A DNA stretch of 64,000 nt from Candidatus Heimdallarchaeota archaeon (GTDB lineage: Archaea > Asgardarchaeota > Heimdallarchaeia > Heimdallarchaeales > Kariarchaeaceae), in the NCBI GenBank assembly GCA_030149205.1, contig JASBSB010000007.1, positions 62,001 to 126,000 of the forward strand, read 5' to 3'. Under the pieces are notes generated by a model. That model was not told where the DNA came from. It saw only the letters and a program-made list of their open reading frames with translations, and made no database searches. A program made the translations under genes and the position numbers. This document shows positions 8,701-17,027 of this stretch, one piece after another (position 1 is the stretch's first letter; each line of letters opens with the position of its first letter).

Positions 8701-11159
8701 TTAGCTTTAAAATATATTTCAGATGCTTTGGGTGCATTGTAGGTGGAACTCAAAATCTCTCGCTCAGTCTCTTCAATGAGTGGAAAATTGTCAGGTAAGA
8801 ATTTAAGAAGTCTCTGTGCTGATCTTGATTGCTGTTCTGAGCTTAATTCATGTCTTGTTGATTTCTTCAAAACCAGTAGACCTCGTACTGCAACATGTCT
8901 AAACCTCAATTTAAACAATTCAGAGTTTCTAATTGCATGTTTAAGTTCATCAATAAGGTCTTCCTCTGTTTCAAAGAGAGAAAATATGGTTTCTCCAGAA
9001 ATATTTATTCCTGGGGGGAGAATCACACTGAAACCATTATCTATTGCAGTAAAACCAACATTAACACTGAATCTTTTGGACAGACCAAATGCGATAGCTT
9101 GAGAAAGAGGGGTGTTAACAGCCCTACCAAAGAGTGATAAGACGATCCAGTGTGTCACATCATTCCTATCAACGTACTTTTCAACGATCAGTCTCTGGAG
9201 GGTAGGTATATCCGATATCTTATGCTGTCTCTCAAGAAATGATGACAAAGAGCTGGTTGTTGCTTTATTTATCTGATACTGATCAGCCAGCCAGCTCCGT
9301 AGTTCCTCCTTAGATCCATTCTTCAGAAATTCTATTGCATGTGAGAAGATGTAACCCACCTCATTTGCAACCAGATCTGTCCGGCTTATTGCCTCACCCA
9401 CCCAAGAAGGAATGGTGGGGGGAATTCCTACTGCTTTTCTGACTATGATCTTGTTTCCGACTGTTCTTAGAAACTTATAGGGAGACCCTCCAAGAATAAA
9501 TACATCATTCGGATTAAGTTTCTCTACAAACCTCTCTGAGAGCACCCCAAGATGTGTCCGTTGCTCCTCAAGCACCACTTCCACAGACGTAACATCTGGA
9601 ATTGTTCCAATGTTTAGCATAAAGGTGGTTCTCGCGTACCTTCTCTTCCCAAGTTGGTTTGTCTCCTTATCCAACCAGATTCTCCCATATTTCCATTGCT
9701 CTGATTCTTCTGTTGGATTGTCCAAGGCAGTGATGACTTTGTAGAATTCCTCAAATCTAAGACCTTTGTATGGAAAGGCTTTGGTGATAAGGTTGTAGAG
9801 CTCATCCACATCCCAGTTTTTTTCTATTGTTAATCCAACAATCACCTGAGCCAGAACATCAAATGGTGCCTCTGGGATATCTATAGGATCTATTTTCCCC
9901 TGTAGTGCCAATTTATTGATACAGACGGCTTCTATCAAATCCGAAATGTGAGTTATAACAAACCTGCCCTTAGAGGTGGCCTCTAATGAGTGACCTGCCC
10001 TTCCAAACCTTTGTAATGCCTTGGCAACGGATTTTGGTGATCCCCACTGGATTGCCAGACTAATTGTCCCGACATCTATCCCCAGCTCCAAACTTGTGGA
10101 GGTTACAACAGCTTTTAGTTCACCATTTTTTAGTTTGTCCTCTACATCCAACCTCACATCACGATGCAGTGACCCATGATGTACCCCAATCATTGACTTA
10201 TACTTTTCAGGGAGCATCTCTTGTATCTTTGTGGAAAGTCGCTCTGCCCAATTTCTTGTGTTAGCAAAAACAATTGTCGTTTTATGGGTCACAATTGACT
10301 GAGAAATGAATTTTATCAACTGATGCTCAAGCTGGTCAAATCTCTGAGTTATCAGGTCTGAATCTGGTGTTACAACCTTGAGATCAAAAGATCGATGAAT
10401 AACCCCCTTTATAACAGAAACCATGGATCTTGGACCTGCAAGAAACTCAGCTATCTTTTCAACTGGTTCGACTGTTGCAGAGATTCCTATCTGGCAGAAT
10501 TCGTTTTTGGAGTAATACCTCAACCATTCAATCATTAGTGAGAGGAACGTCCCCCGTTTGTTGTCTGCTAATGCATGAATCTCATCGATTATCAGCCATT
10601 TTATGTTAAATAAGTGATGCTTAAACTTCTTTGTTGCAAGAGCAACACCAAGTGATTCAGGGGTTGTTATTAGAATGTGTGGGGGTTCCCTCAACATCTT
10701 TTGTTTAGCATAGGTTGTTGTGTCTCCCGTTCTCACCGCAATTCGAAGCTTTTCAATTGAATTTTTATCCTTATCTCTGGAGTTTTGTCTGATCTTAACA
10801 CCAAATTTTTCTTCCAAGGTTTTGTAAATTTCACCCACTGGATAATTGAGGTTTTTTTCTATATCATTGTTTAGTGCCTTAAGGGGAGAGACATAAATAG
10901 CATAAATGCGATTTTCAAGCCTTAACTCTAAAGACAGTTCAATCAGTTCATTTAATATCCCCATAAATGCTGCAAAGGTCTTTCCTGAACCTGTTGGTGA
11001 GATGATTAAGGTGTCATTTTCCTGTTGAATCTGTTCTAGACTGTGAAGTTGCATCTCGTTAAGTGAGGACAGATTCTCTTTGATCCATGATTCAACGGGG
11101 GCAGAAAGTTGAATCTTGGGAACAGATTCTGTTTTGACATAAGAAACCTCAACAGTCAA
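5790..11159 (-). CDS. lhr: Lhr-type superfamily 2 helicase, very long (1,789 aa)
   Basis: ATP-dependent DNA/RNA helicase of the Lhr family. Motif I is SPTGSGKT (residues 54-61), motif II DEIH (192-195), motif III SAT (227-229), and motifs IV-VI include STSLELGIDVG and QRFGRAGHS. These are followed by the Lhr winged helix and beta-barrel, with the core ending near residue 850. About 900 further residues follow, with repeated winged-helix-like blocks. Archaeal Lhr-core proteins are usually about 850-950 residues and bacterial full-length Lhr about 1,500, so this protein is longer than either. It is followed with a 4-base overlap by another winged-helix gene. A role in DNA repair or recombination is likely from the family; the specific role is not visible. 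Confidence 0.93.
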   Translation of the reverse strand: MTVEVSYVKTESVPKIQLSAPVESWIKENLSSLNEMQLHSLEQIQQENDTLIISPTGSGKTFAAFMGILNELIELSLELRLENRIYAIYVSPLKALNNDIEKNLNYPVGEIYKTLEEKFGVKIRQNSRDKDKNSIEKLRIAVRTGDTTTYAKQKMLREPPHILITTPESLGVALATKKFKHHLFNIKWLIIDEIHALADNKRGTFLSLMIEWLRYYSKNEFCQIGISATVEPVEKIAEFLAGPRSMVSVIKGVIHRSFDLKVVTPDSDLITQRFDQLEHQLIKFISQSIVTHKTTIVFANTRNWAERLSTKIQEMLPEKYKSMIGVHHGSLHRDVRLDVEDKLKNGELKAVVTSTSLELGIDVGTISLAIQWGSPKSVAKALQRFGRAGHSLEATSKGRFVITHISDLIEAVCINKLALQGKIDPIDIPEAPFDVLAQVIVGLTIEKNWDVDELYNLITKAFPYKGLRFEEFYKVITALDNPTEESEQWKYGRIWLDKETNQLGKRRYARTTFMLNIGTIPDVTSVEVVLEEQRTHLGVLSERFVEKLNPNDVFILGGSPYKFLRTVGNKIIVRKAVGIPPTIPSWVGEAISRTDLVANEVGYIFSHAIEFLKNGSKEELRSWLADQYQINKATTSSLSSFLERQHKISDIPTLQRLIVEKYVDRNDVTHWIVLSLFGRAVNTPLSQAIAFGLSKRFSVNVGFTAIDNGFSVILPPGINISGETIFSLFETEEDLIDELKHAIRNSELFKLRFRHVAVRGLLVLKKSTRHELSSEQQSRSAQRLLKFLPDNFPLIEETEREILSSTYNAPKASEIYFKAKSGDISVVDKSGNNTPSPLTHEIILASNSDVVLMQDRRELLLSLHKQVIKQLLPKRVTSGVFDKQLLRDYFSSKINDSKLTLYQRIERMILANGLTCTKKNFQIDLENFANILFSELPDEIKSKIYTNGDLIFVEPQLRLGYSLKSRELKKLRNLLDEPIEPALLKEIYTFNSKLSANQTIESLIIQILTFSGPITRDELFKRLQVESTLFSRSLNYLKRNFVIYSGAFISEENQLLLRSDRDNLVQKSERTSTIISDVDIYNYKIQKYFKSYDGDVNEYVLERSPIRDIFQLISRITNFNVEDLIAEIHNNEIYLVPFLQGKPWFVHEKDCVLGIYTFREFDLKLTDTEEFVLETIQRFPGANLKKLVSETRIERTKLKETLSLLESQLYIGKSGLNRLLHSLNEEFYYPLPQITDTDEETIKLNQKMFLEKIVQWFSPLTLDSLIQLSRLQYSVIESYLSELLSERRIFEISILDGSITYYINDLDEFNNYLKLETLPSLQLKIINESDQFFTTVSSLFHQKIHPAQKFLSIFYDGTIIGQIDLIPQSINHVQIINIQLKQDFLYDQPFITALAKELKRITYLAFQTNILSIEEINKQAPNLEKIQLLTQIFIRNGFQLFVDYLVTKHFRKEVINLQDIIELKLLGRYQGHQTLNDFVNASTSFITADILREFETTPATTIHTLNRFVEEEELYFLQDTYYNPFYWDWNFKPKEENLGIEEKRVLNLLREQGGLTKSSLVTQAKISDELLSEILRTLSKRRLIYSYIPDGKFRSYHSIRQHKITSELIKERILAFISMNSLVTMSEIVGIFYGSVPRPLILLQISKMLESKELSLLLLQEPIKEVFYLKNDLISLLENSSRAALLPEILFVDNLSPSFIELLKHTKVYFERMSHLVVYRGEIMLGLKISETNDVIELENLQSGTIQSAKQLNAVFEYIEQHYFKQGFRVLSINQINQFQPRFWEGVKT

Positions 11160-11400
11160 TATTTTAAATAAGGGAACATGCTAATAAATTTTTATTAATC
11201 TGTCTTATAGAACTAACTTAGTAAGAAAGTCGTTCCAAGTTGTTCACAAAAATTAGGTTGAAAGAAGATTGATTATGTGACAAATTAGATCAATAGGACT
11301 TCTTGTTTAAATTGAAAATTATGATCACAGAAGTTTTTGCAAAATTATATTACACCTCCAGATGTTGCAATTGTATAGTTTAGGCAGGAACACACAACAT

Positions 11401-11460
11401 TTAACCAATCGGTTGAATGAAAGGTTTAAATACTGAGAATAGTTTACCAATTGGTTAAAT
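11401..11460 (+). promoter_or_regulatory. Leaderless archaeal promoter with two ArsR-type operators
   Basis: A TATA-like element (TTTAAATA, 11425-11432) lies about 27-30 bases before the ATG at 11459, as expected for a leaderless transcript. It is flanked by two related inverted repeats: TTAACCAATCGGTT (11401-11414) upstream and TTTACCAATTGGTTAAA (11443-11459) downstream. The second reaches into the start codon. The shared core ACCAATYGGT suggests a dimeric repressor site, most simply the ArsR protein encoded immediately downstream (autoregulation). Confidence 0.65.
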
Positions 11461-11794
11461 GAGTCAACAACTCGATCTTTTGTTCTATTCACTTTCAGAC
11501 CAGACCAGAAGGGATATTTTGAGAAGGTTAACCTTGAAAGAGCTGACTGTGAGTCAGATAGCTAAACCTTACAAAATCTCTTTGGCTGCTGTGTCAAAAC
11601 ATCTCAAGGTTCTTGAGAAAGCAAAGCTGATAGGAAGAAGGAGAGATGGCAAAAATCACATTATTCATGCAGAGCCAAAAACCCTGATTAAGATTGATTC
11701 TTGGATTGAATTTTATAAGCAGTACTGGAATGAGTCCTTTGATCAACTTAACACTTATTTAACGACTGTAGGAGATACAAAGAATGAAACATGA
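11459..11794 (+). CDS. ArsR-family winged-helix transcriptional regulator
   Basis: 111 residues. The canonical ArsR helix-turn-helix is visible (SLSDQTRRDILRRL, then ELTVSQIAKPYKISLAAVSKHLKVLEKA) with a wing at RRRDGKNH. No CxC metal motif is present in the recognition helix, so metal sensing is unlikely. This subgroup commonly pairs with an SRPBCC/AHSA1 gene, as here: the next gene overlaps by 11 bases. Two operator-like palindromes around its promoter point to autorepression. The ligand is unknown. Confidence 0.92.
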   Translation: MSQQLDLLFYSLSDQTRRDILRRLTLKELTVSQIAKPYKISLAAVSKHLKVLEKAKLIGRRRDGKNHIIHAEPKTLIKIDSWIEFYKQYWNESFDQLNTYLTTVGDTKNET

Positions 11795-12263
11795 GTTAGA
11801 AAAACTAAACGGAACCACAGATGACCATCTTGTCATCGTACGCGAATTTTCAGCACCAAGGGAAAAGGTGTTTGAGGTATTAACCAACCCAGACCATGTG
11901 AAAAAATGGAGCTGTCCAACAAGCATGAAGATCACTTTTAGCGAGGGAGATGTAAAAGTTGGTGGAACATACAGGTTTGGAATGCAGTCTGCCTCTGGTA
12001 AAGGTCCTGAGATGGTGTTGACTGGGTCATACAAGGAGATCAACAGACCTGAAAGAGTTGTATACACTCAGTTTATGGAGATGCCTGATGGTAAGAAAAG
12101 TCCTGAGACAGAAATAGAAATTCTGCTAGAGGAGAATAAGGGAACGACACAGATGGTGTTTCATCACAGTAGATTCCCATCTGCTGGTGATAGAGATAAC
12201 GCAAGAATCGGCTGGACTGATGCATTTGGTAAGTTAACAGATCTTGTTCACTCTATGAAATAG
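11784..12263 (+). CDS. SRPBCC / AHSA1 (START-like) domain protein
   Basis: 159 residues with the Aha1/SRPBCC signature: VREFSAPREKVFEVLTNPDHVKKWSCP at the N-terminus, then GGTYRFGMQS and a C-terminal helix GWTDAFGKLTDLV. These folds form a deep hydrophobic pocket for small ligands. The gene overlaps the ArsR regulator by 11 bases in the widespread ArsR-SRPBCC two-gene arrangement. Whether it is a ligand-binding co-sensor or an enzyme cannot be decided from sequence. Confidence 0.92.
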   Translation: MKHELEKLNGTTDDHLVIVREFSAPREKVFEVLTNPDHVKKWSCPTSMKITFSEGDVKVGGTYRFGMQSASGKGPEMVLTGSYKEINRPERVVYTQFMEMPDGKKSPETEIEILLEENKGTTQMVFHHSRFPSAGDRDNARIGWTDAFGKLTDLVHSMK

Positions 12264-12402
12264 AACAAAAGCTGATGTGGCTTACAAGGATTCAGGAAGT
12301 CACAAACTCATCGCTGATTCATCAGAATTTGTTGTTATTTGTTAAATCGACAAGAGTTCATTAAATTAATTTTATGTAAATACTGAACTAATGATAACAA
12401 AC

Positions 12403-12419
12403 ATATCAATCATTGATAT
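12403..12419. promoter_or_regulatory. Operator-like palindrome upstream of the YHS gene
   Basis: Perfect inverted repeat ATATCAA-TCA-TTGATAT (7-base arms, 3-base spacer), 72 bases before the YHS start codon. A TATA-like stretch (TTTATGTAAATA, 12371-12382) lies just upstream. The placement suits repressor binding downstream of the promoter. The cognate regulator is unknown. Confidence 0.4.
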
Positions 12420-12490
12420 ATGAATATTGGCTGATCCAAAGTTTTAATAATCAAATCGAATACCTCAAATCACTTAAAAGAGGTGATCAC

Positions 12491-12634
12491 ATGGTAAAAG
12501 ATCTAATTTGCAATATGGATGTAAATCCTAAAACAGCTTCATTCAGTTCTGAATACAAGGGGAACAATTACTACTTCTGTTCCAAACATTGTAAGATGAC
12601 TTTTGACAAGAATCCGACAGAGTACGTAAAATGA
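12491..12634 (+). CDS. YHS-domain metal-binding protein (47 aa)
   Basis: Small protein consisting only of a YHS domain: CNMDV near the N-terminus and YYFCSKHC near the middle give Cys7, Cys30 and Cys34 as likely metal ligands. The start at 12491 is chosen because a Shine-Dalgarno-like AGGTGATC sits just upstream; a longer frame from 12413 adds 26 residues unlike any YHS protein. YHS domains occur alone or on copper ATPases and bind soft or transition metals. A palindromic operator candidate lies upstream. Confidence 0.85.
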   Translation: MVKDLICNMDVNPKTASFSSEYKGNNYYFCSKHCKMTFDKNPTEYVK

Positions 12635-12755
12635 AAGAAAGCTCAACAGGTTATAATTTAATAATATTAATGTAAAATTACAAATACAAAATTGAATAAC
12701 TAACAACCAATTCAAAATAGAATAAGCTTATTAACAAAGCTTCAGCATCTCTCTT

Positions 12756-13271
12756 ATGGAAAATAACGAACTAACCTACAGAGATGGATATTCTCCTCAG
12801 ATCGCAAGATTTGTGGCTATGTTTGATAATAACAGGGAAAGATTGCTCTACAAATTGAAAGATGTGACAGATGAGATTCTAGATTTCACGCCTGATGAAA
12901 AGACTGTAGAAACAATTGGAACTCTATTGTATCATATTGCTGCAGTAGAGCATGACTGGATATTTTATGACATAGACAAACAGGAGATTGATGAAGAACG
13001 ATGGAAATATGCATTTGCCACCAGATCCGATGATATAGACCAACTAAAGGGGAAAGGGTTACAGTTTTATCTGGACGCACTTCAAGAGGTCAGAGATAAA
13101 ATATTTAATCGATTCAAAAAATTTTCGGATAATGATTTGAAGAGGAGCATTGAATCAGAAGGAAAAACCTTTACAATAGAATGGATACTGTTTCACCTGT
13201 TGAACCACGAGGCAGTACATATTGGTCAAATTAGTCTGTTAAAGAGACTTTACAGATTGAGGGAAAAGTGA
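12756..13271 (+). CDS. DinB-family four-helix protein, copy 1
   Basis: 171 residues with the DinB/YfiT metal site: a His in LLYHIAAVEHDW and the HxxxH pair in LLNHEAVHIGQI. The fold is a four-helix bundle. Members include thiol-S-transferases and proteins of unknown role. It is a close paralogue of the next gene, sharing blocks such as NNRERL, DKTVETIGTLL, KGLQFYLD and FTIEWILFHL, so the pair arose by tandem duplication. Function in this organism is unknown. Confidence 0.88.
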   Translation: MENNELTYRDGYSPQIARFVAMFDNNRERLLYKLKDVTDEILDFTPDEKTVETIGTLLYHIAAVEHDWIFYDIDKQEIDEERWKYAFATRSDDIDQLKGKGLQFYLDALQEVRDKIFNRFKKFSDNDLKRSIESEGKTFTIEWILFHLLNHEAVHIGQISLLKRLYRLREK

Positions 13272-13291
13272 TAAGAAAAAGGTATATTTCA

Positions 13292-13807
13292 ATGGTACAC
13301 AAAGAGCTGACCTACAATATTGGTTATTCACCTAAAGTTTCATCTTATCTAGCAATGTTTGAAAACAACAGAGAGAGGTTATTCCATCAATTGAAGGATG
13401 TCACAGATCAAATGCTTGATTATACACCCAATGACAAGACTGTTGAGACTATTGGAACACTCCTTCTCCATATTGCAGCAACAGAGAAAGACTGGATATC
13501 TGTGGTAATTGACAATCAAGAACCAGACAATGGAATTTGGAAATATGCCATTGCAACACGATTTGACGACCTTAAGCAATTGAAGGAAAAGGGGTTGCAA
13601 TTTTATTTGGATAAGCTCAATGAAACCAGAGAAAAAACCGTAAATCGCTTCAGAAGATTTACAGATGAAGAGTTAAAGGAAGTAGTAACTTACACTAGTG
13701 ATACGTTTACCATTGAATGGATCCTGTTTCACCTAATCAATCATGAAGCGATGCATTTGGGACAAATAAGTCTCTTGAATAAGGTGCACAAATTAAAGAA
13801 AATTTAA
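13292..13807 (+). CDS. DinB-family four-helix protein, copy 2
   Basis: 171 residues from ATG 13292, chosen because it aligns with the start of copy 1 and is preceded by an AAAAAGG stretch; the frame also has a GTG at 13268 inside the end of copy 1. The metal triad is conserved (LLLHIAATEKDW, then LINHEAMHLGQI). It differs from copy 1 mostly in surface positions, indicating selection on both copies after duplication. Confidence 0.87.
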   Translation: MVHKELTYNIGYSPKVSSYLAMFENNRERLFHQLKDVTDQMLDYTPNDKTVETIGTLLLHIAATEKDWISVVIDNQEPDNGIWKYAIATRFDDLKQLKEKGLQFYLDKLNETREKTVNRFRRFTDEELKEVVTYTSDTFTIEWILFHLINHEAMHLGQISLLNKVHKLKKI

Positions 13808-13862
13808 TACCTCTATGCTTTAGAGTGGATAGATTTTTAATTCTAAGAATGAAGTTTTTCTA

Positions 13863-14477
13863 ATGCCAGGCAAAGGTTCAGGAAAGACAATACCTAAACC
13901 CCCTATTGAACAGCTTAAAAAAGAGTTCAAGGAACAAAAAGAAGAAGATCTACTAAAGATGTTTAAACAGAGGTTTGAGAAGAACAATCAGAGACACAAG
14001 GGTCTGGAGTGGGACAAAATTCAATCAAGGCTTGAAAAACATCCAGAAAAGCTTCTTTCGCTTTACCTGATGGAGCAAACTGGCGGTGAACCAGATGTAG
14101 TGGGATATGAAAAAACTACCGATGAATACATATTCTACGACTGTTCACCTCAAAGTCCAAGTGGTAGAAGAAGCATCTGCTACGATCAAAAGGGATTGGC
14201 TGAGAGAGAGAAGAAGGGGGTATTTCCTGCTGGAAGTGCTGTTGGTTTAGCGGAGACAATGGGTATAGAACTCCTAACTGAGGAGGAGTATCGAAAGTTG
14301 CAGGAACTTGGTGAATTTGACACAAAATCTGAGAGTTGGTTAAAAACACCTGAAGAGGTAAGAAAACTTGGAGGAGGCATATTTGGAGACAGAAGATACA
14401 ACCGTGTTTTTGTCTTTCATAACAGCGCACCCTCATTTTATGCTGGACGCGGCTTTAGAGGAACACTTAAAGTATAA
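13863..14477 (+). CDS. DUF4256 family protein
   Basis: 204 residues. Recognised by the DUF4256 pattern: an N-terminal helical part with LKMFKQRFEKNNQRHKG, then TGGEPDVVGYEK, FYDCSPQSPSGRRSICYD, and a C-terminal GDRRYNRVFVFHNSAPSFYAGRGFRG. The biochemical function of this family is not known. No operon link: 55 bases separate it from the DinB gene upstream, and the next gene is convergent. Confidence 0.85.
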   Translation: MPGKGSGKTIPKPPIEQLKKEFKEQKEEDLLKMFKQRFEKNNQRHKGLEWDKIQSRLEKHPEKLLSLYLMEQTGGEPDVVGYEKTTDEYIFYDCSPQSPSGRRSICYDQKGLAEREKKGVFPAGSAVGLAETMGIELLTEEEYRKLQELGEFDTKSESWLKTPEEVRKLGGGIFGDRRYNRVFVFHNSAPSFYAGRGFRGTLKV

Positions 14478-14568
14478 CACAGCTACTAAAAAAGATTGAT
14501 TTAAAGTTAAAACAGTGTAAGGTTACTACTTGATTTTGGTTATGTAATCTCTTAATCATTAATAAATC

Positions 14569-15486
14569 TCAGATATTAGATGGGTCTTTCATTTTAGTAG
14601 ATTTTATTCGAGTATCACTTACATAAATTTCTCTATTTTCCACCTTAACAATCTCAAATTCAAGTATGCCTTTCAATACTTCCAAGAAAGAATTTACCTC
14701 ATCTTTGACTTTAGTCTCAAATAAGGAAACTGCTTCCAATTTATTGGTTTCTTGAGGATACATCAATCCGACCACATATTGTCTTTGGATATTTGTTCCC
14801 AATTCGTTAAATTCTAACTCATTATAACTATATACGTCCGCTGAATGTGATAGGTCTGAAAGATGTCCCTTTTTGTTCTCAATACCTTTAATTTGAATTT
14901 TAGCAGGTTGATTTTCTTCTTTTTTGAATGAAAACTTAATATTTAGTTTAAAAGGGAATATTACATACGAATCAAAATATGATGCATAAAGTAATTCATT
15001 GTGATAAATAATAATTTGGCGTTTCCATGATATAACATATATAAACAAAGACAGATATATCAGACCTGAATAAGAGATTAAGATCAAAAAAATATTTTGA
15101 ACATTTTGGTTATAATAACCGAAGAAATCTAAGGAAAAAAATATTGGGAATAAAGTTGTGACTATTATGGCTAAAGTGATTGATACTCCATAATACAAAG
15201 TGGGAAAAGTATAAATAATATCCCACATTTTTTTGTTGCTTTTAATTAACAGGACACCAAACAGGTATGCGGTTGTAGATAATGAGATAATGAAAACATA
15301 ATCTGTAACTAGTAAATTAATTGGTTTAAGGTAGTTTAGAAATAAAACAAACATTACTCCAAAAAATACAAAAAGTATAGGGACTAGAACCAATAAAATT
15401 TTAGTTCTGATTAATATTGGTTTAATTATAGTTTTATTTTGATTGAAAATTATTTTGGTTTTTCTGTATAAGATCAAATTTTCCAT
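14569..15486 (-). CDS. Membrane protein of unknown family with soluble C-terminal domain
   Basis: 305 residues. Five to six hydrophobic helices occupy roughly residues 28-170, followed by a soluble C-terminal half of mixed alpha/beta character. A+T-rich like the defence locus downstream, unlike the DUF4256 gene beside it. No motif or family recognised. It could be a recent acquisition at the edge of the island, but nothing ties it to defence. Confidence 0.65.
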   Translation of the reverse strand: MENLILYRKTKIIFNQNKTIIKPILIRTKILLVLVPILFVFFGVMFVLFLNYLKPINLLVTDYVFIISLSTTAYLFGVLLIKSNKKMWDIIYTFPTLYYGVSITLAIIVTTLFPIFFSLDFFGYYNQNVQNIFLILISYSGLIYLSLFIYVISWKRQIIIYHNELLYASYFDSYVIFPFKLNIKFSFKKEENQPAKIQIKGIENKKGHLSDLSHSADVYSYNELEFNELGTNIQRQYVVGLMYPQETNKLEAVSLFETKVKDEVNSFLEVLKGILEFEIVKVENREIYVSDTRIKSTKMKDPSNI

Positions 15487-15611
15487 TTATAAAATTATAA
15501 TTTATAACTTTTTTTTAGTTTTGTTATAAACAAATAATAATTTGGCTAAAGAACAAAGAATTATTGTTTTATTGCCCTAAGGCTTGTCCTAAAACTAGAT
15601 CACATTAGAAT

Positions 15612-15631
15612 CACTCCCTGAGCTCGGAGTG
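15612..15631. repeat. Inverted repeat between two membrane-protein genes
   Basis: CACTCC (15612-15617) and GGAGTG (15626-15631) flank an 8-base loop that itself holds the palindrome GAGCTC. More GC-rich than its surroundings. It could be an RNA hairpin in the transcript of the gene at 15695-16687 or a binding site. Confidence 0.35.
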
Positions 15632-15673
15632 TTTGATTATCCCAGACAACACAGTCAAACCGATTTTCAGCCC

Positions 15674-15690
15674 GTTCTAAGATATAGAAC
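15674..15690 (-). terminator. Hairpin just after the 330-aa membrane protein gene
   Basis: GTTCTA (15674-15679) and TAGAAC (15685-15690) form a 6-base-pair stem with a 5-base loop, 4 bases past the stop codon of the minus-strand gene. There is no clear U-run after it, so a role in 3'-end formation is plausible but weak. Confidence 0.3.
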
Positions 15691-15694
15691 CCCG

Positions 15695-16687
15695 TCACTT
15701 TTCTCTGCTTTTGAACAAAACAACAATCAAAATGATTACCCCAAAAACTGGCAATAGGATAATATCAAGCACAAAAACCACCTGAGTAAGTACGACAAGT
15801 ATTCCAAAAATAATACCCATAAGTATAAACAATATACCCATAAGACGAAGTCTCCTCTTCATCTCCTCCATAACAATTTCATCAACTTCCTCATCTATTG
15901 GCCACTCTACAAATTTAAAAATCAAGAAAAGAATCACAATCGCAATTATTAAAATTGATAAATAGGGGAGTAGAGTACTTGGTATCGCGTCCTTTCTAAT
16001 CTGTGTAAAGCCAAACAGATATAAGGCAATTAGATAGAAGACAAGGACTGTCATTCCAATCCTTCCAAGCACCAGATTTTCCTCTGAGATTCTGTTTCTA
16101 CCGATTCTGTAGATCAAAACTATAAGTACAAAACTTCCTCCAGCAGCCAGTAGCTGAGTTGCGATATTAAACCCACTACTGAGAGTTGAGAAGCTGCTCT
16201 GGGTTAAAACAAAGACAGCAGATACAACTTTGATCCACCGGGAAAGGTGTACAAATTCTTCCACGTAATTAGGAAGCACAGACCCATTTTGGTAGGTAAG
16301 AACTTTAAAGATTGAAATTGGTACAATAAATGCAAAGATAGGGTGCCAAAAGAACACGAGTGTCAAAAATTCAAACCAGCCCACACCCAAGATTGTACCG
16401 TTTGGTAGACCATTTCCTGGATATCCTGCCCAAAGTACCTTCGTAATTGGTGCCTCGTATAAGGCCAACAACATCCCCCAGAAGTACATGTGTGCCAATG
16501 AATCCCTTTGTGTACGATACGCCACATTGTAATAGAACAGAAGGTGAACAAGGTATAGTGGTAACGTGACGAGCAACCCCCATCCATCAAGAAACCAGAC
16601 AAGTGAAGAGCCAGCAAAAACCTCTGCTGTGAACATTGTTATGGTGCCTATAAGAAGAAAGGTCAAGAACCGAGATAGGAAGCTCAT
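15695..16687 (-). CDS. Polytopic membrane protein of unknown function
   Basis: 330 residues with about nine hydrophobic helices spread along the whole length. One conserved-looking loop carries acidic residues (EEVDEIVMEEMKRRLR) before the last two helices. No transporter or enzyme motif recognised. The N-terminal helices contain several Trp/Tyr/Pro-rich turns. Base composition resembles the host genes rather than the AT-rich locus that starts beyond 17 kb. Confidence 0.72.
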   Translation of the reverse strand: MSFLSRFLTFLLIGTITMFTAEVFAGSSLVWFLDGWGLLVTLPLYLVHLLFYYNVAYRTQRDSLAHMYFWGMLLALYEAPITKVLWAGYPGNGLPNGTILGVGWFEFLTLVFFWHPIFAFIVPISIFKVLTYQNGSVLPNYVEEFVHLSRWIKVVSAVFVLTQSSFSTLSSGFNIATQLLAAGGSFVLIVLIYRIGRNRISEENLVLGRIGMTVLVFYLIALYLFGFTQIRKDAIPSTLLPYLSILIIAIVILFLIFKFVEWPIDEEVDEIVMEEMKRRLRLMGILFILMGIIFGILVVLTQVVFVLDIILLPVFGVIILIVVLFKSREK

Positions 16688-17027
16688 GATAAAGTTGGAA
16701 GATCACCATCATTGTTAAAGACAACCAAACCAATATAGACCAACGGAAATTACAACCGGTTAAACCCTCATTACAAAGAGAATCATGATCGCATAAAGTT
16801 TATTTTCAACCTCTACAATCTAATATACATAAGAAATAAGACAGTTATTGTTATGCGAATTTTCATCCTGCTTAATGTGAAATATTGACTTAACATTAAA
16901 TAATTTTTATGTATTTTTTTAAAGAAAATATTCAAAGGATTAACCAAAAATCGAAGGGTATAAATGAAAAAAATAAAATGTAGGTTAAGGGGATTTTATA
17001 ATTTCATATTTTACGTGGAATAGTATA
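16688..17027. other. 340-base intergenic region at the left edge of the defence locus
   Basis: Holds the divergent promoter regions of the membrane protein (minus) and the 745-residue gene (plus). Composition changes from ordinary to very AT-rich at about 16790, which may mark the boundary of an acquired segment. An AAGGGGA sequence at 16987-16993 resembles a ribosome-binding site. No RNA gene, direct repeat or attachment site was seen. Confidence 0.5.
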
